Origin: a virus
Length of the DNA stretch: 36,911 nucleotides
Virus record (IMG/VR): IMGVR_UViG_3300048833_000738
Coordinates: 1-36,911 of that record
Direction: 5' to 3' (one strand)
Positions within the stretch are counted from its first letter, which is position 1; every line of letters starts with the position of its first letter. Made by a program: the position numbers and the translations under genes. The notes beneath the pieces were generated by a model, which was given only the letters and a program-made list of their open reading frames with translations, searched no databases and had not been told where the DNA came from. Below, one piece after another: positions 9,340 through 15,882 of this stretch.

Positions 9340-9632
9340 AAAACCTCGACGATCGCAAACTGGTGTCGTGGCTTCAGGCGTTGCAACACCTCGGGCGGGG
9401 CGTCGGCTATTGCACGCCCAGTGACCTCGGCGAGCAGCTTCTCGAGCTCATCGACACGATCAGGATCGGCAGCAAGCCTCTCAAGGTCTTTCGCCCATCG
9501 GTTGAACTGAAAGCTCTCCGCCAGCGTCAACTCGTCTGGCGAGCGCAGGTGGTACGTCTCGCCGTCGATCCGGATGGGTGACCGATCCGGGATCAGCGTT
9601 GCGAGGTCGAGGATCGGGTCTTCGGTGGCCAT
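9177..9632 (-). CDS. Tail assembly chaperone (G-like)
   Basis: A 151-residue acidic protein starting at ATG 9632 with GGAG upstream. Residues 1-100 look like a normal folded protein (ELTLAESFQFNRWAKDLERL helix and a following helical part). The last 40 residues (Arg, Gly, Ser, Pro-rich) look like shadow translation, while the -1 frame is well-formed there. This is the expected appearance of a tail chaperone gene with programmed frameshifting. It sits between the major tail protein and the tape measure gene, the canonical position. It should coat the tape measure protein during tail assembly. Confidence 0.75.
   Translation of the reverse strand: MATEDPILDLATLIPDRSPIRIDGETYHLRSPDELTLAESFQFNRWAKDLERLAADPDRVDELEKLLAEVTGRAIADAPPEVLQRLKPRHQFAIVEVFTVLLLSHRARRAGAVTSAVKSIGPRPSHGFSRPMGARQTGGSTGRRPHSSGPT
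9339..9345 (-). other. Candidate -1 ribosomal frameshift site
   Basis: On the minus strand the heptamer reads G-GTT-TTT in the frame of the upstream chaperone, with Val97-Phe98 decoded on it. A -1 slip gives GGT-TTT and enters the frame of the downstream chaperone part. The A-site TTT re-pairs perfectly; the P-site pairing is imperfect, so the site is not a canonical XXXYYYZ heptamer. It is the only homopolymer-like run found in the overlap. The shift direction follows from the frame relation of the two ORFs; the exact slip point is inferred. Confidence 0.45.
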
Positions 9633-9829
9633 GGAGCGTCTCCTGCGCCTGCTTGGTGGTGGTGGGTGACCCGGATGCCGAGCGCCTCGATCTGGCGCTC
9701 GATCTCCGCCTGCCGGGCCCGCGTCTGCTGCAGCGCCTGGCGGTGCCGCGCGATGGCGGCCTTGTGGGTGCGCGCCTGGCCGTCCAGCCGGCGCGCCTCG
9801 GCAGCGAGGCTGTCGGCGTCGCGGGTCAC
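9593..9829 (-). CDS. Small coiled-coil protein, function unknown
   Basis: A 78-residue protein starting with GTG at 9829, five bases from the stop of the major tail gene, with TAAGG upstream as a ribosome site. Residues 5-52 form one long helix rich in Ala, Gln, Arg and Glu with coiled-coil spacing. The end overlaps the next gene by 40 bases. Its place between major tail protein and chaperone suggests a small assembly factor. I do not recognise a family. Confidence 0.5.
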   Translation of the reverse strand: MTRDADSLAAEARRLDGQARTHKAAIARHRQALQQTRARQAEIERQIEALGIRVTHHHQAGAGDAPWPPKTRSSTSQR

Positions 9830-9833
9830 AGCC

Positions 9834-10439
9834 TTACGAGAGCGCCGCGGCGTGCTGCATGACGATGCGGCCGAAGCGGTCCGCCGGCGTCGCCGCGTCG
9901 GGGTCCTCGAGCGCCGTGAACTCGAGCGCCAGCCCGGCTGGCTCGCCCTTGGTGAACACCGGCTCCGGCGAACCCGACTGGAAGCAGGCCGGGATCTCGT
10001 ACTGGGCGGCCCAGTCGTCGCCGTAGGCCGACCCGGCGGCGCCGCGCACCAGCAACGCCAGCGCCTCGACCTGCAGGCCCTGGTAGAGCTTCAGCGCCTT
10101 GAAGCCGGCCGAGCCGACGCCGGCCGCCGTCGTCGTCACGGCATTGCCGTTCAGCGCCTGCGCGTACTGCTCGAGCGAGAGATCGAGCAGCGTCATGGCC
10201 ACGACCATGGACTCCTGCGTCCGGAATGCCTTGACCGGTCCAGTGGCGCCTGCGGTCCGCACCTGGTTGATCTCCTGCCCGTGGGTCACGGTAACGCCCT
10301 CCTCGGTTTCGGAGCGATCGCCCGAGGTGCCGAGCTTGATCCAAGAGCCGGAAGGCGCCTCGTCGATGTCTGGGAAGGCGGTGCCGACCGGAGCCACCCA
10401 CAGGGTGAACGGCGCGGCGACGATCTCGAAGGGCTTCAT
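9834..10439 (-). CDS. Major tail (tube) protein
   Basis: A 201-residue protein. The ATG at 10439 overlaps the stop of the gene before as ATGA; an in-frame extension upstream is shadow sequence. The order tail completion protein, this gene, chaperones, tape measure is the standard siphophage order, which identifies the tube protein. The sequence is of the right size and mainly beta-type, with an N-terminal part (FEIVAAPFTLWVAPVGTAFP) and a central SWIKLGTSGD segment of the kind common in GTA/Mu-like tube proteins. It should polymerise into the tail tube. Confidence 0.75.
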   Translation of the reverse strand: MKPFEIVAAPFTLWVAPVGTAFPDIDEAPSGSWIKLGTSGDRSETEEGVTVTHGQEINQVRTAGATGPVKAFRTQESMVVAMTLLDLSLEQYAQALNGNAVTTTAAGVGSAGFKALKLYQGLQVEALALLVRGAAGSAYGDDWAAQYEIPACFQSGSPEPVFTKGEPAGLALEFTALEDPDAATPADRFGRIVMQHAAALS

Positions 10440-10858
10440 CAGGCGGCCTCGTCGGTTGAGTACAGGGTTTGGAAGGATTGAAAGGCATAGGGCCACTGGC
10501 CGTCTCGATCGCGGCCGGTCATGAACCCGCCGGCCGATTGCACCCAGTGGACCAGCACGCCGGAACTGACGACGCGCACCGCCAGCGTCAGCACCGGCGC
10601 GACGGCCTGGCGCAGCGTCACCGCCTCGAACACGGTCGGGCCGTAGGCGATGATGTCGAGGCGCTGGCTGTCCGCCTTGACACGCCCCGCCGGCTGGAAC
10701 GGCACGCCGCCCGACGGCTGCACGACAATGGCGTGACGGGGCATCGACTGCGGCTCGTCGGGCGGCAGCTCGCCGCCGAACACCCGCCCGCCGCAAAGCG
10801 CAGCGACGTCGGCATCTGCCTTCAGCAGTTCAACGATGGCGGTGACGATGTCGGCCAA
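10439..10858 (-). CDS. Tail completion/terminator protein (DUF3168-like)
   Basis: A 139-residue protein with a DUF3168-like pattern: an N-terminal helix with LLKADADVAALCGGRVFGGELPP, then PRHAIVVQPSGG and a beta-alpha second half. Proteins of this group cap the tail tube and join it to the head. The start is TTG at 10858, the first initiation codon after the late promoter at 10885-10930. The ribosome site is weak. It is the first gene of the tail transcript. An alternative later start would remove the conserved N-terminal helix. Confidence 0.7.
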   Translation of the reverse strand: MADIVTAIVELLKADADVAALCGGRVFGGELPPDEPQSMPRHAIVVQPSGGVPFQPAGRVKADSQRLDIIAYGPTVFEAVTLRQAVAPVLTLAVRVVSSGVLVHWVQSAGGFMTGRDRDGQWPYAFQSFQTLYSTDEAA

Positions 10859-10884
10859 AGCCCAGTGCCCCAGTTTGAGGCGCC

Positions 10885-10930
10885 AAGCTATGCGCGCGCG
10901 CGAACCTGAAATATCCCCGCAGGTCCGGGG
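10885..10930 (-). promoter_or_regulatory. Late promoter A (tail operon)
   Basis: Read on the minus strand: dyad CCG-GACCTG-CGG (10917-10928, extendable to CCCCG/CGGGG arms at 10915-10930), then GGATATTTC, a 17-bp spacer containing alternating CG, and the -10 hexamer TAGCTT (10885-10890). Transcription would start near 10878, about 20 bp before the TTG of the first tail gene. Three more copies with the same dyad-to-(-10) distance occur at 12337, 19867 and 30184. No TTGACA -35 is present, as expected for an activator-dependent promoter. The activator is inferred to be the Mor/C-like protein at 29820-30173. Confidence 0.75.
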
Positions 10931-10940
10931 GTGTCGCGCT

Positions 10941-11369
10941 TCAGGGCCGCTCGAAGGCCTTCCGGATGCGCTCGGCCAGCTTCGGATACTCGACGTCGGC
11001 CGCGGGCCGCAGGTACGGGTGCGGCGGGATCGTCACCGAGCTCGCGAACCGCACGCTGCCATCCGCCTGCGGGATGGCCAGTGCCTTGGCCCGTACCGGC
11101 CGGATCGTTCCGCCTTCTTCCAGGATGCGGGCCTGTGCCATGTCGCGCACGCCCCAGGTCCCCTTCACGCCGCTCGAGTGCTGGGCCGCGAACTGAGCGA
11201 TATCGATCGCGCCCTCGAGCAGCCCAGTCCGGTTCTGCCAGGGATGGTTGGCCTTCGCCTGCACGACACAGGCCGCCATTGTCCGGTTCACACCCTCCAC
11301 CTGGGCAGCTGCCATCTTTGCGCTCACGGCTTTGCCGTACCACTTCAGCGACTTGGACTTGCCGGCCAT
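10941..11369 (-). CDS. HK97 gp10-like tail completion protein
   Basis: A 142-residue protein starting at ATG 11369. The pattern fits the HK97 gp10-like head-tail/tail completion group: a basic N-terminal helix, NHPWQNRTGLLEGAI in the middle, and a C-terminal PPHPYLRPAADVEYPKLAERI segment with the PyLrPA motif frequently seen in these proteins. It follows the methylase stop by only a few bases, so both are on one transcript. It precedes the tail operon promoter. It probably sits at the neck or the tail top. Confidence 0.75.
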   Translation of the reverse strand: MAGKSKSLKWYGKAVSAKMAAAQVEGVNRTMAACVVQAKANHPWQNRTGLLEGAIDIAQFAAQHSSGVKGTWGVRDMAQARILEEGGTIRPVRAKALAIPQADGSVRFASSVTIPPHPYLRPAADVEYPKLAERIRKAFERP

Positions 11370-11371
11370 GC

Positions 11372-12166
11372 TCAGCCTCTCCCGGTGATGATCAGTTCGC
11401 CGGCGCGCATCGCCTTGCCACCACCCGGCAGTGAATATGTCGTCTCGACCGCCTCGATGTCGAAGCGCCCGAACAGGTCGCGGATCTCCGGCACGTCGTT
11501 GATCGACAGGATGAACCGTCCCTTGAGGACCGCGAGGCGCGCCGCCAGCTCGGCATACTGGTCCCGGCTGAAGAGCCCGGCGCCGTAGTCGCCCTCGCCG
11601 CCCCAGTAGGGTGGGTCGAGGTAGAACAGCGTACCCGGCCGGTCGTAGCGCCGGAGGAACTCCTGCCACGGCAGGTTCTCGATCACCACGCCGGCGAGGC
11701 GCTCGTGAACGTCCTCCAGGACGGGAGCGAGCTTCAGGACGTTGAAGCGCGCCGACCCGGTGGTGCTGACGCCAAAGCTCCGCCCCGCGACCTTGCCGCC
11801 GAAGGCCAGGCGCTGCAGGTAGAGGAACCGCGCGGCCCGCTCGAGGTCCGTCAGGGTCGCCGGGTCACTGGCCTTCAGCCGCTCGAACTCGCGCCGGCTG
11901 GCCACCTGGTAGCGCAGCATGTCCATGAAGGCGGTGTAGTGCCGCTGCAGCACCCGGAACAGCGTCGCCACATCGCCCGAAAAGTCGTTGATCACCTCTG
12001 TCGGCGGCGCCGATCGGCGGCGCAGGAACACCCCGCCCATCCCAACGAAAGCCTCGGCATAGACCGTGTGCGGAGTGGCTTCGATCAGGCCCGTGATCCG
12101 CTGGGAAAGGTTGCGCTTGCCCCCGATATAGCCGGCCGGCGTCCTGGTCGGCTCAATCGGCCGCAT
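11372..12166 (-). CDS. DNA adenine methylase (Dam/D12 class)
   Basis: A 264-residue protein from ATG 12166. It shows PAGYIGGKRNL near the N-terminus, the SAM-binding motif I FVGMGG (residues 40-45), and the catalytic motif IV DPPY (184-187), in the alpha order of the D12 class N6-adenine methylases. The reading frame stays open upstream to 12460, but that part is arginine-rich and does not resemble the family. The ribosome site at 12166 is weak and a GTG 11 codons earlier has AGGG, so the start is uncertain. It is preceded by late promoter C with a leader of about 165 nt. It probably protects phage DNA against host restriction, like Mu Mom or phage Dam enzymes. Confidence 0.85.
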   Translation of the reverse strand: MRPIEPTRTPAGYIGGKRNLSQRITGLIEATPHTVYAEAFVGMGGVFLRRRSAPPTEVINDFSGDVATLFRVLQRHYTAFMDMLRYQVASRREFERLKASDPATLTDLERAARFLYLQRLAFGGKVAGRSFGVSTTGSARFNVLKLAPVLEDVHERLAGVVIENLPWQEFLRRYDRPGTLFYLDPPYWGGEGDYGAGLFSRDQYAELAARLAVLKGRFILSINDVPEIRDLFGRFDIEAVETTYSLPGGGKAMRAGELIITGRG

Positions 12167-12336
12167 TTGAATGAGTTCGTCCACAGTCCCTTTGTCCCGA
12201 CATGGTTCAACCAGCCTGCCCGGAAGGGCGGCGGGTCGGAGTGTCTCCACACACTCATGGGGCTGGACGCCAATCCATTCGCCCCAGTCGAGGTGTTCGC
12301 GCACCTCGGCCGCCCGTCGCGGGTCGCAGCGGGGCC

Positions 12337-12380
12337 AAGCTACGCGCGCGCGCAAGTCAGCGGCATTGCCGTAGGTACGG
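12337..12380 (-). promoter_or_regulatory. Late promoter C (methylase), with possible bidirectional dyad
   Basis: On the minus strand: perfect dyad CCG-TACCTA-CGG (12369-12380) followed at exactly the same distance as in the other copies by a -10 TAGCTT (12337-12342). The spacer ends with a long alternating CG run, as in promoter A. The GGATATTTC element between dyad and spacer is degenerate here. On the plus strand the same dyad is followed by GGATATTGA and, 17 bp later, TGGTAA (12407-12412), ending 11 bp before the ATG of the 89-residue gene at 12423. The dyad might therefore serve both directions; the plus direction is weaker evidence. Confidence 0.6.
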
Positions 12381-12422
12381 GGATATTGAAACGGCTGGGC
12401 CGCACTTGGTAAGGCGGAAGAT

Positions 12423-12692
12423 ATGTCAGAGCCCGTGCACTGGTCGCTGGGATACTTCAAGGCCCAGGGCTATTCGATCACCGCCTACTGCGATGAGCTG
12501 CTTCCGGGCGGACTCCCCTGCGGCCACTCAGCCAGGCTGGACCTGGACGCCCTGATCGCGACGCTCGGGCCGGACTTCCGGGTCGTCGAGCAGCGCGAAC
12601 GCTTCCTCGCATCGCTCAAGTGCGCCCGGTGCAACAGCCGAAGGGTCAGCATCCAGCTCGGCTCGCCGGCGGGCTACGGTCGTTTGGCCTAA
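12423..12692 (+). CDS. Small zinc-ribbon-like protein, function unknown
   Basis: An 89-residue protein with ATG 12423 and AAGGCGG five bases upstream. Cysteines occur in PCGHSARL and in LKCARCNSRR, so a two-knuckle zinc ribbon (Cys-Gly-His plus Cys-x2-Cys) is likely. Short proteins with the same C-terminal CxxC-x-SR pattern are common in alphaproteobacteria. It lies opposite to the surrounding late genes and starts a plus-strand two-gene insert. It could be a cargo gene with its own expression. Function is not known to me. Confidence 0.6.
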   Translation: MSEPVHWSLGYFKAQGYSITAYCDELLPGGLPCGHSARLDLDALIATLGPDFRVVEQRERFLASLKCARCNSRRVSIQLGSPAGYGRLA

Positions 12693-12723
12693 GCCCTGAG
12701 ATTGCGAGAGAGCGGGCCGCGCG

Positions 12724-12770
12724 TTGAAGCCGCTCACCCCATGAAGTAGGCTCCGCCCCAATTCTTGGGG
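12724..12770 (+). promoter_or_regulatory. Possible promoter and palindrome before the SGNH gene
   Basis: TTGAAG (12724-12729), 17 bp, TAGGCT (12747-12752) gives a sigma-70-like promoter. A perfect palindrome CCCCAA-TTC-TTGGGG (12756-12770) covers the predicted transcription start and the GGGGG ribosome site of the TTG start at 12779. It could be an operator or an RNA hairpin that hides the ribosome site. Matches to consensus are moderate (4/6 and 3/6). Confidence 0.35.
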
Positions 12771-12778
12771 GTGCCGAA

Positions 12779-13642
12779 TTGCTGAAGTCGTTACTGGCCT
12801 GGACGCTGCTCACCGGCGCTGCATTTGCAGCCGATGGCGAATACAACGCCATCACCAACACCAACGCCGCGCTCCGCTACGCGCCCACCGTTACGTCCGG
12901 CCAGGCCGGGACTGTCCCGAAGGGCACTGCGCTTGCCGTGACCGTCTGCTTCGACGAGGGCGCCTACTGCCATGTGACCAGCGACGCGCACGAAGGCTAT
13001 GTCGCTGGCGAACTCCTGACCATCGAGGGCGACACCAACACCGTGCTGACCGCCGAGAAGGCCCGCTGGGAACTGATCCGCAAGAGCCGTGAGCCAGTAG
13101 CCGACTATCGCTCCGACGCCCGGAACATCGTCGTCTGGGGCGACAGCCTCTCCTACGATACGTTCGGCGCCGAGCTGGCACGCCTGCTGCCTGGCAGGGA
13201 GGTTTCCATGCAGGGCGTGCCCGGCCAGAGTGGCCAGCAAATCAGCGAACGGATGCTGGCCGATACCCGCTACACCGCCCGCTTCAAGATCATCTGGGAT
13301 CGTCACTGGAGCGGCGAGACGCCCCGCCAATACCTCAGTGAGCTGAAACCGATCATCGATCGTGCCGCCGAAACCGGCGACTTCATCATCCTCTCCGACA
13401 TCCGCCAGATCATTGCCAGCGACAAGATCGACCCGGCCACCGACAAAGTGACCACCGACGAGATCAACCGCGAGCTCGCCCGGCTCTACCCCAGGAACTT
13501 CCTCGACGTGACGGCGCTTCTCGACCCGCCGTCGATGCGGGCCAGCGACGGTCTCCACCTCTCGAGGGCCGGCTACAGTGCCGTGGCCAAGGCCTTGGCT
13601 CAGGCAATCGCCGCCCGAGGCAGTGCGGTCGCCCCTCAATAG
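12779..13642 (+). CDS. Secreted SH3-domain SGNH/GDSL hydrolase
   Basis: A 287-residue protein with a TTG start (12779), GGGGGTG seven bases upstream. Residues 1-18 are a signal peptide (hydrophobic core, cut near AFA-AD). Residues 20-85 form a bacterial SH3 domain (NAALRYAPTVTSGQAGTVPKG pattern split by loops; VCF and CHV cysteines could pair). Residues 115-280 are an SGNH hydrolase: IVVWGDSLS with nucleophile Ser123 and DGLH with Asp257/His260. Such enzymes deacylate cell-envelope polysaccharides or lipids. It runs against the late genes and its 3' end overlaps another SGNH gene by 7 bp. It looks like a lysogenic conversion (moron) gene acting in the periplasm. The substrate is unknown. Confidence 0.8.
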   Translation: MLKSLLAWTLLTGAAFAADGEYNAITNTNAALRYAPTVTSGQAGTVPKGTALAVTVCFDEGAYCHVTSDAHEGYVAGELLTIEGDTNTVLTAEKARWELIRKSREPVADYRSDARNIVVWGDSLSYDTFGAELARLLPGREVSMQGVPGQSGQQISERMLADTRYTARFKIIWDRHWSGETPRQYLSELKPIIDRAAETGDFIILSDIRQIIASDKIDPATDKVTTDEINRELARLYPRNFLDVTALLDPPSMRASDGLHLSRAGYSAVAKALAQAIAARGSAVAPQ

Positions 13643-15006
13643 CCGGCCGCGTCGATGAGCGCCTTGATGTACGGGTCGGCCTGCAGCGCCTGCCCGCTGT
13701 CGTTGAAGTGCTTGTTGTCGGCCCGAGTTCCCCCTCCGCTGACGGCGGCCAAGTACGCGGCCTGCGCACTGGCGTCGAGCGTATGGCCGGCGAAGAATGG
13801 ATCGCTCAGCAGGATCGCCTGCGCGTCGGTCACCACCTGCACGGCTCCGCCCGTCGTGTCCTGTGCCGGTGGCATGACGAACCATCGCGATGCACCGGTC
13901 GCCGCGATCAGAGCCTTGATGTCGGCCGTCCACGTGCCGATGGTTTCGCCAGCGGCCGGCAGGTCCATGATCACCACGATCTGGTCATCGAAGTGCCCGC
14001 CATCGGCAAGGGCAACGGCCAGAGCGTCCGCCGGCGTGTATCCGGCAACACCCCGCGTTGCGGGGATACGCGGGGGACTGTAGCCGTCCCCGTTCTTGCG
14101 CAGCCAGGTCGTGCTCCAGTTGGTGGCGCCGGTGCCGAAGGCAGTGCTGTCGCCATAGGCGACGATGCCCCGCTTAATGGCGCCGATGTCCTGCAGATAG
14201 CGCCGGATGGCCTTCGACTCCGCCTTCTTCTGGGCGGTCGTCAGGTTCCCGCCGAACCCGGCAAACATCACCTGGTTGACGCCCCAGCCGAAGCCATTGG
14301 CGGCGCAGATGCGGATCGTGTTGTTGCTAAGCGCCGCGCTGGCCGTTGACCCGCCGCCATCAGGGTGGGCGAGCCCGTGGGCATACCCCGCCCAGGCATC
14401 GGCCGCGCTACGCGACCATGCGGCCTCGCCGGGAAACGACTGGTTGCCCGCCGTCACCGTGGAAGCGGCCTGCGGTCGGCACGACGGCCGGCCCGGCACC
14501 GAGTTGTGCCGCCCGATCCACGCCGAGAAGTTGCCGATTTCGTAGGAGTCGCCGCCCGCGTTCGCCAGGTCGGTGGCGAGGACGACGAACATCGAGCAGT
14601 CATTCTGCTTGAAGTTCGCGCCCACCGCCGTGGTCGGGTTGAAGCCGGTATCGTAGGCGGCGTTGCTGCCATTGCCGGCTATGTACCTGTCTGGCACGAA
14701 GGTCGGCGATCCGATCTTCGTCAGGTTGTAAGCGTCCTGCCGCCAGTTGAGCAGCGTGCCCGGATCGGTGTCGCGGATGCCGTAGTAGCCGTCCCGCCTA
14801 GCCCACGCCCCGCACGCGACAAGCGCCCGTATCAGCCGATCATCAATTGCCTTGCGCTCTGCCGTTGCCGGCACCGACAGCGCCTCGAGGCGATCAAAGA
14901 GCGCTTTGCTTTCCGCCGCATACCCCACGCCCGTTGCGCGGGCGGAAACCGCTGAGACCGCAGGCAGCACTGCCGGCGTGACGGCTGGGGAGACTTGCCT
15001 AGCCAC
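13636..15006 (-). CDS. Lectin-like/SGNH hydrolase virion protein
   Basis: A 456-residue protein with a GTG start at 15006 overlapping the previous stop. Residues about 40-270 look like a lectin-like jelly roll of fibre proteins (GNGSNAAYDTGFNPTTAVG, then SMFVVLATDL and IGRHNSV). Residues 277-456 form an SGNH hydrolase: AYGDST with Ser287 and DNKHF with Asp430/His433. It is the last gene of the capsid-connector operon. A deacetylase or depolymerase acting on surface glycan during adsorption is plausible. No signal peptide is present, in line with virion incorporation. The hydrolase triad is seen; the virion role is inferred. Confidence 0.7.
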   Translation of the reverse strand: MARQVSPAVTPAVLPAVSAVSARATGVGYAAESKALFDRLEALSVPATAERKAIDDRLIRALVACGAWARRDGYYGIRDTDPGTLLNWRQDAYNLTKIGSPTFVPDRYIAGNGSNAAYDTGFNPTTAVGANFKQNDCSMFVVLATDLANAGGDSYEIGNFSAWIGRHNSVPGRPSCRPQAASTVTAGNQSFPGEAAWSRSAADAWAGYAHGLAHPDGGGSTASAALSNNTIRICAANGFGWGVNQVMFAGFGGNLTTAQKKAESKAIRRYLQDIGAIKRGIVAYGDSTAFGTGATNWSTTWLRKNGDGYSPPRIPATRGVAGYTPADALAVALADGGHFDDQIVVIMDLPAAGETIGTWTADIKALIAATGASRWFVMPPAQDTTGGAVQVVTDAQAILLSDPFFAGHTLDASAQAAYLAAVSGGGTRADNKHFNDSGQALQADPYIKALIDAAGY

Positions 15007-15253
15007 GGAAAGCCCCGAACGACTTGCTGTTGGCCGGGCGACGGACCCGGAAGGTGCCCGGACCGGACAGCACGGCCGAGCCGCTCTTCAGCTCGTAGAT
15101 CTGCGTGAAGGCGCCGGCCTCGTCCTTCTGCTCGATCAACAGCGACACCACGACGGTCTCGCGGATGACGATACTGGTGCTCTCCCCGCTCGCCAGGGTG
15201 AATTCCGAAGAGCTGGCGGCATCGGTGCCGGCGCTGAGCAGGTTGGTAGCCAT
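14999..15253 (-). CDS. Small beta-rich structural protein
   Basis: An 84-residue protein with ATG 15253, ten bases after the head-tail joining gene. It is a Ser/Thr/Val-rich beta protein with a central ESTSIVIRETVVVSLLI strand pair and a Gly-Pro-Gly-Thr-Phe-Arg-Val motif near the end. This type of small beta protein is common next to fibre genes in Mu-like phages and may be an adaptor or decoration protein. No known family was recognised. Confidence 0.55.
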   Translation of the reverse strand: MATNLLSAGTDAASSSEFTLASGESTSIVIRETVVVSLLIEQKDEAGAFTQIYELKSGSAVLSGPGTFRVRRPANSKSFGAFRG

Positions 15254-15262
15254 GTTGATCTC

Positions 15263-15607
15263 CTATGCGACCCGCTTCAGGGCCGCCTCCTGGTGGGTGT
15301 GTTTGCGCTGCACAGGCCCCTCGACCCGCAGCCGTCCGGCGATAATCACGTTGCCCTGCCGGTCCGTGATCGCCGTCAGCTCGTCGTCCTCGAGCAGGTC
15401 GGCGCCGAGCGCGACCATGATCCGCAGATCTTCGATCATCGCCGTCTTGTCGCCATCGATCAGCTCCCGACTCTGGTTCGACCAGGCGAAGCACCGGACC
15501 GCCCCGATCGTCTCCCAGTCGGCCGGCACCGGCTGCCCCCAGGCATCCTTGCCGGTCGCGGTGTTGCGCTGCACGACGGCGCGCATGGTGAGACGGCCGG
15601 CGATCAT
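15263..15607 (-). CDS. Head-tail joining (head closure) protein
   Basis: A 114-residue protein with the pattern of the phage head-tail joining family (SPP1 gp16/HK97 gp9 type). It starts with AGRLTMRAVVQRNTATGKDAWGQPVP, the usual R-x-T-...-D-x-x-G-x-P motif, then WETIGAVRCFAW and short beta strands. ATG 15607 overlaps the zinc protein stop as ATGA. It should close the portal-connector channel and bind the tail. Confidence 0.8.
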   Translation of the reverse strand: MIAGRLTMRAVVQRNTATGKDAWGQPVPADWETIGAVRCFAWSNQSRELIDGDKTAMIEDLRIMVALGADLLEDDELTAITDRQGNVIIAGRLRVEGPVQRKHTHQEAALKRVA

Positions 15608-15882
15608 AGTCCCATGGCCCTCTCGATTGCCTGGGCCTTGCCCTTCTGCCAGAGCCTGTCATGGAGTAGCAGCAGTCTGTCCGGCCAGCCGCGGCGCCCC
15701 CCTTTGACGAGCACTCTAGTCACCAGGCGGCGCAACTTCCGATCTGCCAACCGCCAGTGCTTCCCGCACATGATCTCGGAGTAGCCATCATCGCGATACG
15801 TCCGGCGGCAGCCAGGGACGCAGCACCGCTGACGACCGAGCCGCGCCAGTTCGTCGTCGGTGAGGTGCGCGAAGCCGGTCAT
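15604..15882 (-). CDS. Small zinc-binding protein, function unknown
   Basis: A 92-residue basic protein from ATG 15882 (ATGA overlap with the stop of the gene before). It has a Cys-Cys-x3-Cys pair (RCCVPGCRRTY) followed 16 residues later by CGKHW, so a CCCH-type zinc site is likely. The C-terminal half is a basic helix. It is inserted between head-tail connector genes and has no structural signature. Candidate roles are DNA or RNA binding or an accessory anti-host function. In-frame upstream sequence to 15990 is shadow. Confidence 0.55.
   Translation of the reverse strand: MTGFAHLTDDELARLGRQRCCVPGCRRTYRDDGYSEIMCGKHWRLADRKLRRLVTRVLVKGGRRGWPDRLLLLHDRLWQKGKAQAIERAMGL

Noticed and set aside
12085-12273. 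Small minus-strand ORF in the methylase leader as a possible Com-like regulator
   Set aside because: A Com-like zinc finger needs two Cys-x2-Cys pairs; this frame has one cysteine only. No ribosome site.
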